From Paenibacillus sp. FJAT-26967 (GTDB lineage Bacteria > Bacillota > Bacilli > Paenibacillales > NBRC-103111), in assembly GCF_001541095.1 (NCBI RefSeq), contig NZ_LMXH01000007.1, positions 128,678 through 192,677 of the forward strand: a stretch of DNA of 64,000 bases, in the 5' to 3' direction. The position numbers and the translations under genes were made by a program. The notes under the pieces were generated by a model, which had not been told where the DNA came from, ran no database searches, and was given only the letters and a program-made list of their open reading frames with translations. Shown in pieces: positions 43,910 through 53,084 of this stretch. Position 1 is the stretch's first letter. Each line of letters begins with the position of its first letter.

Positions 43910-44356
43910 TTACTTCAATATTTCACTCTTACCTACTCCTTTATTGTTTCTTAGACTCTTTACCTGTAAAGACAACCAGAGCAATAAGGAAGGTAAAAGG
44001 AAGAACCAAAGTGTCCCAGCAGGATTCGGAGAAAATTGAAAAATCTGTGCGAGCACGAAGGAATATACGTTATACGCTAAAAAAATCATCCAATTAAACC
44101 CCATCTGACCGGGAACCAGCCAGCAATAAAGTCCAATGAATAAACCAATCAGGCTCACCAATCCCACAGAGACAAGGTTGGCAATTCCACTGTTCTTAGG
44201 TTGAAGTAATTGATAACCCAGCAAAAAATATGCGGCAAAAGCAAGCAGCACTACAACAAAGAGGTACACCGGATTAGTCTCGGCAGCAATAAGAAGAGCT
44301 GACATCAGAAGAATGAGCAGGTGGATTCCGAGCGAAATCAGATTGTTACGGATCAT
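43910..44356 (-). CDS. Four-helix membrane protein
   Basis: 148 residues with four hydrophobic segments (about 7-24, 28-48, 58-80, 110-135) and few charges. CGGAGG lies seven bases before the ATG. No family recognised; no clear operon partner, although another short minus-strand membrane protein gene lies 175 bases upstream. Function unknown. Confidence 0.75.
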   Translation of the reverse strand: MIRNNLISLGIHLLILLMSALLIAAETNPVYLFVVVLLAFAAYFLLGYQLLQPKNSGIANLVSVGLVSLIGLFIGLYCWLVPGQMGFNWMIFLAYNVYSFVLAQIFQFSPNPAGTLWFFLLPSLLLWLSLQVKSLRNNKGVGKSEILK

Positions 44357-44530
44357 CGTTGGACCTCCGAGGATTAATAAACAAGTTATTTTATACGATT
44401 TCGCTCCTTATAGTTTCAAAAGTTTTCCTAGATAGATCTATATGGTTGTTAAGGTAAAAAGTTAAACCCACGTCTGGACAAACTATATTCCTTAAAAGGT
44501 AATAGTTCAGACTTGTGAAATCAACAGAAC

Positions 44531-44707
44531 TTACCGTTTTGATTTTCTGATTTTCACCAGATTGATAATAAAAGCTGAAGTCATACATACAATAACGAGA
44601 ATATAACCAATTGAAGGTGCGTTAGGAGTTATTGCTCTTCCCCAGATTCCAAATAATATAGAAGCTACAGCTAGTAGGCACAGGACGGTTACCCAATTGT
44701 TCTTCAT
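44531..44707 (-). CDS. Small two-helix membrane protein
   Basis: 58 residues with hydrophobic segments at about 5-22 and 32-50 and a basic end (KIRKSKR). The ATG at 44707 follows GGAGGGG at seven bases, better than an ATG six codons earlier. Unknown function; size and topology resemble several other short proteins in this stretch. Confidence 0.6.
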   Translation of the reverse strand: MKNNWVTVLCLLAVASILFGIWGRAITPNAPSIGYILVIVCMTSAFIINLVKIRKSKR

Positions 44708-45135
44708 CTCGCTTCCCCTCCACATAAAATCAACAATGATCTATCGAATGCATATAATTTTAACATAAAAGGATGATAATGTTATATTTGATAGAGCAAT
44801 CTCTACAAGGGTACATAAATTTTTATTCACGGAATAGAGATGGCAAAACAGAAGGGCACGTTCTTGTCATCCCAGCCTGCTGCGGTAATAACCCTTCGAG
44901 CCGTCTGGACGGGTCGAACGCTCATACGCTTTTTGCGGACTATTCAGAATAATCTCATCCGGACATGCCGGTCCATCATCTTCCCCGAAAGCACGTATAC
45001 AAGCCGTTTGACAGAAGCAAAAACCGTTGAAAAGACTGCCCCGGAATGACCCGTGGCAGTTTTTTCAACGGTTGATTTGGCAAAGTTACTGGCAGATGAA
45101 CCTTAGTTCAGAAGTCTGAACGGATGATCGTGCCG
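44708..45135. other. Intergenic stretch with a long hairpin
   Basis: 428 bases. A 69-residue plus-strand frame (44840-45049) has no good ribosome site and runs into the hairpin, so I do not call it. The only supported element is the terminator near 45025-45075. Confidence 0.6.
45023..45075 (-). terminator. Terminator of the 1092-residue SLH gene
   Basis: AACCGTTGAAAAAACTGCC and GGCAGTCTTTTCAACGGTT pair on the minus strand (one mismatch), followed by TTTTGC. Confidence 0.85.
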
Positions 45136-48100
45136 CTATTTTACTTGTAGGGCATTCGTAATCATCATGACCGCTTCGGACCGAGTTGCGGCTCGCTGCG
45201 GCTGGAAGGTTTGATCCGGGTAGCCGGTAACCATTCCCATTGCTGCTGCTTTTGCTACAGCCTCCTGCGCCCATTCGGAAATAGATGCAGCGTCCCCGAA
45301 GTCGGCAACTTCCTTGCCTCCGGCATTCTGTTTCTTCACATTCGTAAGAATAACTGCCATTTGTTCACGTGTAATGCGTTCATCGGCACCAAATACAGCC
45401 GCATTATGTCCACTAATGACGCCATGTGCGTATGCCGTATCGATGGCCTCTTTCGCCCAGTGTGCAGTAGTATCGCGGAACTCCGCTTGCCCGTCTGCTT
45501 TTGGCTGTAAACCGAAGGCTTTGACAACGACCTCTACAAACTCCGCACGGGTAATCGTCTGATCGGGTTTGAAAGTTTTATCCGGATAGCCTGCAATGGC
45601 TCCGGCTTGAATCAACTGTTCTATCCGTTTTTGCGCCCAGTGTCCTTGAATGTCCGTCAAAGAAGCAGCAGCAGGATTCTCTTCCATTTTATCTCCCGGA
45701 AGCCCTACAATCGTAAACGTGCTGAATTTATCGACCCAAATCGAAATACCTGCGGGCTTCTTATTCTCATCATATTCAATCTGGCCTTTATCCAGTTTAC
45801 TCTCCCCGTCACTGTGTTCGATGAACACGCCGAGCGAACGTAGAAAAGAGTCTAGTTCTTTCGGATCAACAGGAAGCTTCATCCCTGTCAACGGCAATGT
45901 GATCTTTGATTTTCCGGCAAAATTAGTCTCAATGTGCAGCGGTGTTCCCACTACAATTGCGCCTGCTTCTATGGCTTGCAGCCGTGTGCGCGTTTTCTGC
46001 ACCTCGCTCTTTCCTGCGACACGTTCCATCGTGATTTGAAGATCCTGTTTGTCTAAAGCAGCGATGGTTTCCCGGGGAAGCGTCACTTTTGCTTTCTCCG
46101 CCATCATTTCAATAGAAGCTTGACCGGACGCCAGCGCCGCAAGGGCTTCTTTTACAACGGTAAGTGCAACTTGATCGGCTTCACTGCTTTTGCCGTCATA
46201 CATAGGGATCAACAGTGTCTTGTTGTTTCCGTCCGCCTTCGCAAGCGCTTCTTCCGCCTTAGATTTGGTAAGAGTGACAAGATCTTTGGTACTTCCCCCG
46301 GTTGTCGTGCGTGTAATTTCCACACTTACTGCCGGAGTTCCTTTGCTGCCGCCTGTAAGAACCGAGACGGTTCGTGTATCACCGGAAGGAGAAGACGTGT
46401 TCCAGCTGCCTCCACCCCCGCTTGAAGAATCAGCACGATTCACGGTGAGTGTGTAGATTTTGTTAGTCACCCCGTCTTGCGCCGTAACCGTAACCGGTAT
46501 CACGTTCTGTCCGACTCTCAGTACAATGGCTTGACTCGGCTGACCGCTTGTTACGAGCGTATCGTTTATTTTTACGGTGGCTGACGGGTCGGCCAGCGTT
46601 GGCGTTACGGTGATGCTGGTTGCCGTATTTCCTACATTCACCGTGTACTGAAGCGTATCCGGTGAAAAAACAAAGTTATCATGCGAGCTTACGAGAGAAA
46701 CCAGTTCCGCATTTTGCTGAGGATCATGTTTCAGCACCCGCACATGATAGGTTTGGGTATCCGAAGCATTGTTCTTGGTGATGGTTGCCGTCAGCGTCAC
46801 ATTGGCATCTCCCGCACTAAATGCCGGGCGATGTATCGTACCGTCAGACGCAACAACCGCCGGATCGCTGGAAGACCAGCTAATCGCAGTTTCGTTCAGT
46901 CCCGCCGCAGACAAGACCACATTCTGCGTCACGTTAACCGCACTGTCTCCTGCCGCATAGCCGACAGCAAGAGCCGCCTTAGCTTCCGCAACAGCCTCCG
47001 CGTCCGTGCGCTGCGCAGCCGTCACAACAACGGCAAAAGTTCGCGTATCCGTTTCGCTTCCCTTAGTAATCGTAGCGGTTAATGTAACGCTCTGATTTCC
47101 AGCCGCGTATGGTGGACGCTGCACGGTACCATCCGATGCTATAACGCCCGCTTTATCGGAAGCCCAGCTCACCGTCGTACCGTGCAGCCCTGCCGTATTC
47201 AAGGTTACATCCTGCGTAACATCGCTTGCGCTATCCCCCCCGGCATAGCCGACAGCCAGCGCCGCTTTGGTATTCGCCACAGCTTCCGCATCCGAAACTC
47301 CCGTAGAAACATATCTCATGACCGTGGCTTTATCCCCATTATCATCATCCCGGAAAACTACATAAGGCGTTCCATTGTCTACCGTAATAAAAGGTCCGGA
47401 AATCGTGCTTCCCGTAAAGCCGACAGGACCCACCGTCTCCCAGGCCGCCCCGTTAAACTTCATCACAGTTGCTTTGTCATCCTCCATATCATCCTCGAAA
47501 ACGAGATAAGGCGTTCCGTCCGCCACCGCTAGCGAAGGTCGTGAAACAGGTCCAGGAGTGAAACCGGCGGGACCTACCGTCTCCCAGACCAATCCGTTAA
47601 ACCTCATAACCGTTGCTTTATCATCTTGATCCTCATCTTCAAAAGCCACATAAGGCGTACTGCCCGACATCTCCAGCGAGATACGGTTAATAGAACCTGT
47701 CGATAAAACGCTGGGACCTACCGTCTCCCAAGCCGATCCGTTAAACTTCATAACAGCTGCTTTCTCACCTTCTGTCACGTTCACAAAAGCGACGTAAGGG
47801 GTTCCTCCAGCAAAAGCCAGCGAAGTGTATTCAGCGATGCCTTCCGAGAAACCGGGATCACCTACCGTCTCCCAGACAGACCCGTTAAATTTCATAACCG
47901 TCGCCTTTTCACCGTTGTCATTATCCAGAAAAGCTACGTAAGGCGTTCCATTATCGAATGCCAGCGACGTGTAATTCGAATAGCCCGAGGAAATACCGCC
48001 GGGGCCTACCGTCTCCCAAGCCGCCCCGTTAAACTTCATGACCTTCGCTTTTCCTCCGTTATCTTCATCCACGTAGGCTACATAAGGAACCCCGTTATCC

Positions 48101-48414
48101 ACAACCAGCGAAATCGAGCCCGCATAATCACCCGTGAAACCGGGAGTACCTACAAGCTCCCAAGCGGTACCGTTATATTTCATGACGGTAATTCCTTCAC
48201 CAGCATCTTCATCCCTAAACGCGACATAGGGCATTCCATTATGCATAGCCAGCATAGGAGAACCGGCATATCCGGTTGAAAAACCGGCAGCGCCTACCGC
48301 CTCCCAATCTGAATTCGCATACGCGAGATGATTAGACGATGACACCCAATTGTATGCGGAAAATAATACCACAAAAGAAACGATAATCGAACAAGCGAAT
48401 TTAAAATTTTTCAT
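45136..48414 (-). CDS. 1092-residue SLH-anchored protein with a sevenfold propeller-like repeat
   Basis: Signal peptide at 1-30. Residues about 33-370 hold exactly seven copies of a 46-48 residue unit with core WETVGPxGF, DNGTPYVAF and KATVMKFNG, suggesting a seven-bladed propeller. Two atrophied Ig-like modules follow (each with AVAxxKAALAVGYAxGDS, about 375-560), then a cadherin-like module (about 565-655), a domain of about 230 residues common in Paenibacillus wall proteins but unnamed here, and three SLH domains (about 910-1090). Wall-anchored. Single-gene transcript with its own terminator. Ligand unknown. Confidence 0.9.
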   Translation of the reverse strand: MKNFKFACSIIVSFVVLFSAYNWVSSSNHLAYANSDWEAVGAAGFSTGYAGSPMLAMHNGMPYVAFRDEDAGEGITVMKYNGTAWELVGTPGFTGDYAGSISLVVDNGVPYVAYVDEDNGGKAKVMKFNGAAWETVGPGGISSGYSNYTSLAFDNGTPYVAFLDNDNGEKATVMKFNGSVWETVGDPGFSEGIAEYTSLAFAGGTPYVAFVNVTEGEKAAVMKFNGSAWETVGPSVLSTGSINRISLEMSGSTPYVAFEDEDQDDKATVMRFNGLVWETVGPAGFTPGPVSRPSLAVADGTPYLVFEDDMEDDKATVMKFNGAAWETVGPVGFTGSTISGPFITVDNGTPYVVFRDDDNGDKATVMRYVSTGVSDAEAVANTKAALAVGYAGGDSASDVTQDVTLNTAGLHGTTVSWASDKAGVIASDGTVQRPPYAAGNQSVTLTATITKGSETDTRTFAVVVTAAQRTDAEAVAEAKAALAVGYAAGDSAVNVTQNVVLSAAGLNETAISWSSSDPAVVASDGTIHRPAFSAGDANVTLTATITKNNASDTQTYHVRVLKHDPQQNAELVSLVSSHDNFVFSPDTLQYTVNVGNTATSITVTPTLADPSATVKINDTLVTSGQPSQAIVLRVGQNVIPVTVTAQDGVTNKIYTLTVNRADSSSGGGGSWNTSSPSGDTRTVSVLTGGSKGTPAVSVEITRTTTGGSTKDLVTLTKSKAEEALAKADGNNKTLLIPMYDGKSSEADQVALTVVKEALAALASGQASIEMMAEKAKVTLPRETIAALDKQDLQITMERVAGKSEVQKTRTRLQAIEAGAIVVGTPLHIETNFAGKSKITLPLTGMKLPVDPKELDSFLRSLGVFIEHSDGESKLDKGQIEYDENKKPAGISIWVDKFSTFTIVGLPGDKMEENPAAASLTDIQGHWAQKRIEQLIQAGAIAGYPDKTFKPDQTITRAEFVEVVVKAFGLQPKADGQAEFRDTTAHWAKEAIDTAYAHGVISGHNAAVFGADERITREQMAVILTNVKKQNAGGKEVADFGDAASISEWAQEAVAKAAAMGMVTGYPDQTFQPQRAATRSEAVMMITNALQVK

Positions 48415-48549
48415 GCAGGCCCCATCTTTCTGTTAGTTTAAAATTAGTAGACTAAACGTCCGTTTGTTATTATAAAGATTCCTTCTGAACTAATTCTGAA
48501 CGCGCCTGTTTCCAGGCTCATTCGTACTAATCCCTTGGAATATACCCGG

Positions 48550-48592
48550 ACAGCAAAAAAGAAGCGCAGGCCTTAGGCCTGACGCTCCCAAA
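48550..48592 (-). terminator. Terminator of the NERD gene
   Basis: On the minus strand GCGTCAGGCC and GGCCTGCGC pair around TTAA-type loop, then TTCTTTTTTGC. Confidence 0.8.
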
Positions 48593-48633
48593 TTATATGT
48601 CCCGCATGATCTTATCAGAGTGATCCTTTTCCA

Positions 48634-49317
48634 TTAAGATTTTTTACTCTTCTCAATATGCTCCGCTCTGATCTTAGCGTCTGTAAGATTCGCTTTAGCG
48701 ATTTGCTCATAAATCTGCACAATATCCGTTTGCGAAAGAGACGGCTCCGAATTCTCTGTCTTCATGCGCACAATCTTGCGCCCGATAAACTCCGAGAGCT
48801 CTACATCATACACGATAAGTTCATCAGATTGAATCTTCCGCAGCTCCGGATCTATGCTAAACCGGCACCGCATCGCAAACGAAATCATCGAAATGAATTT
48901 CACCTGCTTGTACGCTGGAATTTGCAGCTCGACCGCTTTGATATGCCCGTAGTTCTGCATCAGCGGATTGTACATGTTGAACCGGTTACTTACACGCCAG
49001 TATCGGTCCTTACGCGTACCCTTGATTTCCCCGTTGTAATTCTTCGTTTCAATGACAAAAAGCCCATAGGGAGAAATGACCAAATGATCAATTTGAGAGT
49101 ATCCTGACCGTGACTTTAGATTCGGAATCAGCAGATCGCTCAGATAACGGCATTCCTTTGGAAGCTGATCCAATTGAATATTGATTTTGTGCTCCCCCAG
49201 CTCCCCAATCCGGGTGGCTTCCACTTTGGGGCGTTTCGCGGCGGGTCCCTGTTTAGCTTTCTTTTGGGGTGGTTCTGATGCTGGCTTGGCAAAAAGCGCC
49301 CGTAGTTTAGCAAACAT
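48634..49317 (-). CDS. NERD-domain (nuclease-related) protein
   Basis: 227 residues. A basic Lys/Pro/Ala-rich N-terminus (1-32) precedes the NERD core: GELGE at 38-42, QIDHLVISPYGLFVIETKN with D77, E90 and K92 as the predicted metal site of the restriction-endonuclease-like fold, and a following YWRVSNRFNMYNPLMQN. NERD proteins are implicated in DNA processing; the substrate is unknown. I use the ATG at 49317 with GAGGAG eight bases upstream rather than a longer frame starting 26 codons earlier. Monocistronic. Confidence 0.85.
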   Translation of the reverse strand: MFAKLRALFAKPASEPPQKKAKQGPAAKRPKVEATRIGELGEHKINIQLDQLPKECRYLSDLLIPNLKSRSGYSQIDHLVISPYGLFVIETKNYNGEIKGTRKDRYWRVSNRFNMYNPLMQNYGHIKAVELQIPAYKQVKFISMISFAMRCRFSIDPELRKIQSDELIVYDVELSEFIGRKIVRMKTENSEPSLSQTDIVQIYEQIAKANLTDAKIRAEHIEKSKKS

Positions 49318-49397
49318 ACGTATCTCCTCATTCATAAAACGATATAAGACATCATTCGCTAAAATTCCATGGATTTCCTTTCTTGGAGGGCACAAAA

Positions 49398-49447
49398 CAA
49401 AAAAAGCCTAGGTCTCGATACCTATACGGTAATGAGACCGAGGCTTT
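49398..49447 (-). terminator. Terminator of the 88-residue gene
   Basis: AAAGCCTCGGTCTC and GAGACCTAGGCTTT pair on the minus strand with one mismatch; followed by TTTTGTTTTG. Confidence 0.8.
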
Positions 49448-49512
49448 GAGCTGTGTATGGATTGCGGAATTTTTTCCTTTTGGTTGACTAAGAGCTAAAC
49501 ATGACCTGCCAG

Positions 49513-49779
49513 TCAATCGCTATAAAGCTGGGACAAAATCTTGATGCCGTCTTGTACTCCTGTGACGTAAATCCACTCTTTCTTCATGTACTCCAAAGCC
49601 AGTTCCTTGTCCTGCCACTCTCGGAAAAGCATTTGCTGATCCGGTTCAAGTGATTGTAATAATTCTAACTCTAAGGCATTAAGCTGTTCCATCATAGGTT
49701 GGAAAATCGTTGACGTGTCGACCCTTTCTGCGAGCTTATCGAAACGGTGGATTAAGGAATTGTTATATCGTTGAGTCAT
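49513..49779 (-). CDS. Small soluble helical protein
   Basis: 88 residues, mostly helical and acidic (LNALELELLQSLEPDQQMLF), no signal or membrane segment. GGATGGAGG lies about ten bases before the ATG and a strong terminator follows. The composition recalls short DUF proteins carried by Bacillus and Paenibacillus mobile regions, but I cannot name a family. Confidence 0.65.
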   Translation of the reverse strand: MTQRYNNSLIHRFDKLAERVDTSTIFQPMMEQLNALELELLQSLEPDQQMLFREWQDKELALEYMKKEWIYVTGVQDGIKILSQLYSD

Positions 49780-50477
49780 GAATAATTACCTCCATCCTGT
49801 AGGGTTTAAGGATAGATTAACAGAATTTTGCTTGTGGTGTGGTACGTGAATGCGTAATCAAATACGGTTTACTTTTCTATTACAATCACACATCTCCACG
49901 TTCAATTATGCTAAGATGGGAGTAGCTCATGTGGGGTTCTCCTGGAGAATATGGTTGTGTGGTAACTTCCATTTCACACGAATCCATTCATAGGCTTCTT
50001 TGTATTTAGCTGTCGCACTTCATATTACAATCCGTCATGTTTAAAAAACTTTGCACGAAAACCTATATTATATTATATTTGTAAAAATAGGTTCATAAAG
50101 TAACAAAGGTTTATTGTTTCAATCATTACTTTTATGCTTGTATTTTCTTTCACTATTAGCTCTGTCTCAAATGCAAGAAAAAATGAAGAATCTAATAACT
50201 CCGTTTCTTTTTGCAAACGAAATATTTATCAATCAGGTTACAAAAATCGGAGAAGTCAATATTACAAGCAATGTCGAAAGCATTACTACTACCAATGGAA
50301 TTGAACACACTTACCATAAAAAATAATATTTCTCAATAATACCAGGAGGAATATGAAAATATTTGATAACTATGTTTGATCAAGCAGTTGAAGCAGAAGA
50401 AAAAGCATACCAAACTATCAAGAAATTGTAGCTATAATGTTTCCCATAGCCCTGTGAAAGTACAAAAAGGAGGGCAC
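49780..50477. other. AT-rich stretch with one broken gene
   Basis: About 700 bases. Apart from the frameshifted secreted-protein gene at 50134-50326 no gene with a ribosome site was seen. Sequence is markedly AT-rich. Confidence 0.5.
50134..50326 (+). pseudogene. Frameshifted small secreted-protein gene
   Basis: From the ATG at 50134 the frame reads a signal-like MLVFSFTISSVSNA and then RKNEESNNSVSF up to a run of five T (50208-50212). The neighbouring frame continues as ANEIFINQVTKIGEVNI and ends at 50326 with HTYHKK. Removing one T joins the two into a 63-residue secreted peptide. The start context is weak (AAAGG upstream of an ATT). It may be a real pseudogene, a sequencing error or two chance frames. 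Confidence 0.4.
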
Positions 50478-50723
50478 ATGTACGCCATATTACTCATTCT
50501 AGCTTATTGTTCTGTAATGTTTTTCGTAATAATACGAATTTACAAGAGTATAAAAAAACCAAATAATGTTGTTGAGAATGCATCTCTTATTCTTATGACA
50601 ATACCGATCGCTTTAACATTGAGTATATTTATTAGTGCTATGGGGTATGCCCTACTAATTGTAAGCATAACTTTTTTTATTCTTTATTTATGCTGGGTAA
50701 TAGTAAACAGAAAAAAACGGTAA
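50478..50723 (+). CDS. Small three-helix membrane protein
   Basis: 81 residues with three hydrophobic segments (about 2-19, 33-52, 55-76) and a basic tail RKKR. The ATG at 50478 lies six bases after AAGGAGGG; an upstream in-frame ATG at 50376 would add a basic segment lacking a ribosome site. A hairpin terminator follows. AT-rich. Function unknown. Confidence 0.7.
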   Translation: MYAILLILAYCSVMFFVIIRIYKSIKKPNNVVENASLILMTIPIALTLSIFISAMGYALLIVSITFFILYLCWVIVNRKKR

Positions 50724-50733
50724 TACCTCAAAA

Positions 50734-50775
50734 CAACAAGCTAGTTCCTGTCCATCAGGTGCTAGCTTGTTTGGT
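50734..50775 (+). terminator. Intrinsic terminator
   Basis: AACAAGCTAG and CTAGCTTGTT pair perfectly around a 17-base loop. Confidence 0.7.
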
Positions 50776-50832
50776 TTCCTATCCTAACTGGAAATAACCT
50801 TACAGTAAGAGGTATTGGATCATTAATAAGTC

Positions 50833-51012
50833 ATGTCATTTAACCCTCGTGAACTATTTCGTTTATATGATGTAAGACATGCGGAACTAAGTGAACTTTC
50901 CAACAGTAAGCGCACGAGTATTAAATTTAGTCACATAGAAAGAATCGCCGATGCACTTGGCATCAGCGATCTACGGGAAATTATTGAATTGGTTGAGGAT
51001 AAAATAAGGTAA
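50833..51012 (+). pseudogene. Internally truncated XRE-type regulator
   Basis: A 59-residue frame, MSFNPRELFRLYDVRH at the start and KRTSIKFSHIERIADALG then ISDLREIIELVEDKIR at the end. The second half matches the XRE subgroup whose members end with a SHIEKIAEALxIxDIREII pattern, but the stretch that should hold the first HTH helices (about 12-15 residues between LYDVRHAEL and SELSNSKR) is missing. No ribosome site precedes the ATG. Probably a non-functional remnant; a short functional protein is less likely. Confidence 0.5.
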
Positions 51013-51317
51013 ACACTAACTGATCTCTTTGTCTCTCGGCCAAAACCATCCTTTTCAGAAGAACGCCAATGAAAGAATAGCGTTTACAGCACTTATTATC
51101 TTCCTGCGTTATAACGTATACCAGCAGCAGCTAAAAAGTTTAAAAAAATAACCCCACTCATGCCTAAGATACGTAGGATGATCGGAGTTATCGTGGCAAC
51201 CCCCTTCTATACTCTCAAGACTCTCAAGATAATAATGGCTATTTACATTAGGATGACGAGTGAAACGAAAAGCATAATATTCAACACACGCTCTAACAGA
51301 ACCAAAATCTACGATGT

Positions 51318-51743
51318 TTATCTCCCCGCCTTCACTCGCTCCACGAATGTGATCAAAGCATACCCAAGCCCAAATACCAGGCCAGTGGCAATAAAAAACA
51401 CATAAAACAAGAACGACTCCGCCGAGAAGGGACTTCCGCCTCCAAAAGCTGCAAGTATAAATAAGGTTGGAAGAACAAAAATGAACGCACAACTTAGAGG
51501 ATACAGAATGAAACGCAAAAGTCCCGTTTTTATTTTGGATGTAATATAGGAACATATCACAAGATAAATGGGAACCAAGATGATTACATACGCAAGTCCC
51601 GCCCAATACTGAACGGCTCGCAAGTCTCCTTCACTCATAGTCTGCTCCCAGACTAACCACAGAACAAATTGATAAGCCCACAAACCTGCGCAATAAGACA
51701 ATAGACTATTGAATGCTAGAACAAGATATCTACGAACTTTCAT
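51318..51743 (-). CDS. Four-helix membrane protein
   Basis: 141 residues with four hydrophobic segments (about 7-32, 45-66, 78-98, 108-132). AAGGTG lies six bases before the ATG. No family recognised. Another minus-strand frame across the same DNA (51109-51606) is a shadow. Function unknown. Confidence 0.75.
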   Translation of the reverse strand: MKVRRYLVLAFNSLLSYCAGLWAYQFVLWLVWEQTMSEGDLRAVQYWAGLAYVIILVPIYLVICSYITSKIKTGLLRFILYPLSCAFIFVLPTLFILAAFGGGSPFSAESFLFYVFFIATGLVFGLGYALITFVERVKAGR

Positions 51744-52065
51744 TCTGTCACCTTCCCATGTATGCTCGTTATGAAGAAATTGACTCTATCGATCGGCGTT
51801 GGTAATAAGTCAATTGTATACTAACGGTGTGTGTAGCAAGTAGTTCTAACTTTTATAGTACCTGCGTTGCCACAGCTATAATTTATTTCATTAATTAATC
51901 TAGAACTAATCCTACTATCTGTTTTACAGAAAAACGGAGATGTTGTTAAGGCTGTAGAACCGATATGAATCAAACGGAGCCTAATTTTCCCGCCAAAATC
52001 AAATAAAAAGTCTGCAGGCTATATTCCTATTAAGGAAAAACCTACAGAATTTTAGTATACGTAAC
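51744..52065. other. Intergenic region with a possible coding remnant and a terminator
   Basis: 322 bases. A minus-strand frame of about 63 codons (52015 down to the TAG at 51821) reads protein-like sequence such as SRLINEINYSCGNAG but has no ATG and begins after a stop. It could be a remnant of a secreted Cys-containing protein. The terminator of the next gene lies at its upstream end. Confidence 0.3.
52001..52048 (-). terminator. Terminator of the 150-residue gene
   Basis: TCTGTAGG and CCTGCAGA pair on the minus strand, with an inner TTCCTTAATAGGAA hairpin, followed by CTTTTTATTTG. Confidence 0.7.
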
Positions 52066-52518
52066 TTACTTTTTAACTTGTTTTAAAAAAAGCCTGCCAT
52101 CGACTTTCTTAATTTCAAACAAAGCATCGCCACGTGATACAACTCCACCACTATTAGTAGTCACTTGAATCTCTTGTATAGATGGCATGGACCACTCTTT
52201 AATAATTTTATCATTTTTTATAAACAACAGCTTCTGATCATTTTCATAATCAATCAACATCTCGTCATCATCTACTACTTTTTTACCTAACGTTGTATTA
52301 ACTTCTTTCCCATTCGTATAGGATCCGATATGTACAAATTGATCCCAGTCAAAAGGGTAAAACGATGATAGATCAACTGATTCCCGCTGCTTTTTTTGCA
52401 TTTCACCTAGTTTAGTCGAAAAATATACATTTGAATATATCTCCCCTCCATATCTGAGGGATGTATAAGCAATCAAGCTGGCGAGAATAAACAAAACCAA
52501 GTACTTTTTCTTTTTCAT
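52066..52518 (-). CDS. Membrane-anchored extracytoplasmic protein
   Basis: 150 residues. MKKKKYLVLFILASLIAYTS is a basic/hydrophobic signal anchor; the remaining 130 residues are acidic and beta-rich (SSFYPFDWDQFVHIGSYTNG, VVDDDEMLIDYENDQKLLF), without cysteine. AAAGGAG lies five bases before the ATG and a terminator follows. The YPFDW segment and overall form resemble small secreted proteins widespread in Bacilli whose function is unknown. Confidence 0.7.
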   Translation of the reverse strand: MKKKKYLVLFILASLIAYTSLRYGGEIYSNVYFSTKLGEMQKKQRESVDLSSFYPFDWDQFVHIGSYTNGKEVNTTLGKKVVDDDEMLIDYENDQKLLFIKNDKIIKEWSMPSIQEIQVTTNSGGVVSRGDALFEIKKVDGRLFLKQVKK

Positions 52519-52563
52519 ATTACTCCTTTACAAAAATAAATTGTAACACTTTACTAAGAATGT

Positions 52564-52781
52564 ATGTGCCATGAACATAAAAAGGGAGTTTCCGCAGTCA
52601 TTCTTGAGGGTGCATTTAACAACAATAAGTTATGCAATGGTATTGAGGTTGTTTAGTAAGTTCTTTTACAAAAATAATGCTTGAGAGGGAAAATAGTCCA
52701 TATGAAATTCAAGTAAAATTTAACGAGGAGAATCTTCGTAATCGTGTTCAAAGAGCTGTTATGGATATCTCAGTAAAATGA
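52564..52781 (+). pseudogene. Two short coding remnants
   Basis: Two adjacent short frames look protein-like but lack ribosome sites: 52564-52656 (ends ILEGAFNNNKLCNGIEVV) and 52677-52781 (MLERENSPYEIQVKFNEE then NLRNRVQRAVMDIS). A plus-strand terminator follows at 52834. They may be debris of one or two deleted genes. I cannot name a family. Confidence 0.25.
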
Positions 52782-52833
52782 CGTGATATCATTTGAGGTG
52801 AAATTGTACGTCACTCGAATATCTTAAACATGT

Positions 52834-52868
52834 AAGCCCCATCCAATTGGACGGGGCTTTTATTTATT
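52834..52868 (+). terminator. Intrinsic terminator
   Basis: AAGCCCCATCC and GGACGGGGCTT pair with one mismatch around AATT, then TTATTTATT. It now has no intact gene upstream. Confidence 0.75.
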
Positions 52869-52890
52869 GCCTAATGTACGGAGTGTTGAC

Positions 52891-53049
52891 CTAATCATCT
52901 TCGGTTCCTTTAAGAACCCAAGTGCAAGCAAGCCAAACAAAAACAGCATTAACAATAATAGATAAAATTGTATCTAGTTTCGTTGCAATAAAAACGACTG
53001 CAAGTAAAAAAGGGACGGTTAGAAGTATTCTTTGGGTGCGAGTTTTCAT
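52891..53049 (-). CDS. 52-residue two-helix membrane peptide
   Basis: Reads MKTRTQRILLTVPFLLAVV at the start and ends VLKGTEDD. Two hydrophobic segments (about 8-22 and 28-45) joined by KLDT, basic start and acidic end. AGGCGGTGGTG lies upstream of the ATG. It sits about 35 bases after the end of the broken secreted-protein gene on the same strand, so the two may have formed a pair. No family recognised. Confidence 0.55.
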   Translation of the reverse strand: MKTRTQRILLTVPFLLAVVFIATKLDTILSIIVNAVFVWLACTWVLKGTEDD

Positions 53050-53084
53050 AACATCACCACCGCCTTACTACTTATTTCAAAAAT

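Noticed and set aside
44391..44588. 65-codon minus-strand frame
   Set aside because: Its start lies inside the better-supported 58-residue membrane protein gene and it lacks a ribosome site.
44840..45049. 69-codon plus-strand frame
   Set aside because: No ribosome site, unlikely composition, and its 3' end is the terminator hairpin of the SLH gene.
51109..51606. 165-codon minus-strand frame rich in Cys and His
   Set aside because: It overlaps the four-helix membrane protein in another frame; Cys-rich composition is typical of a shadow.
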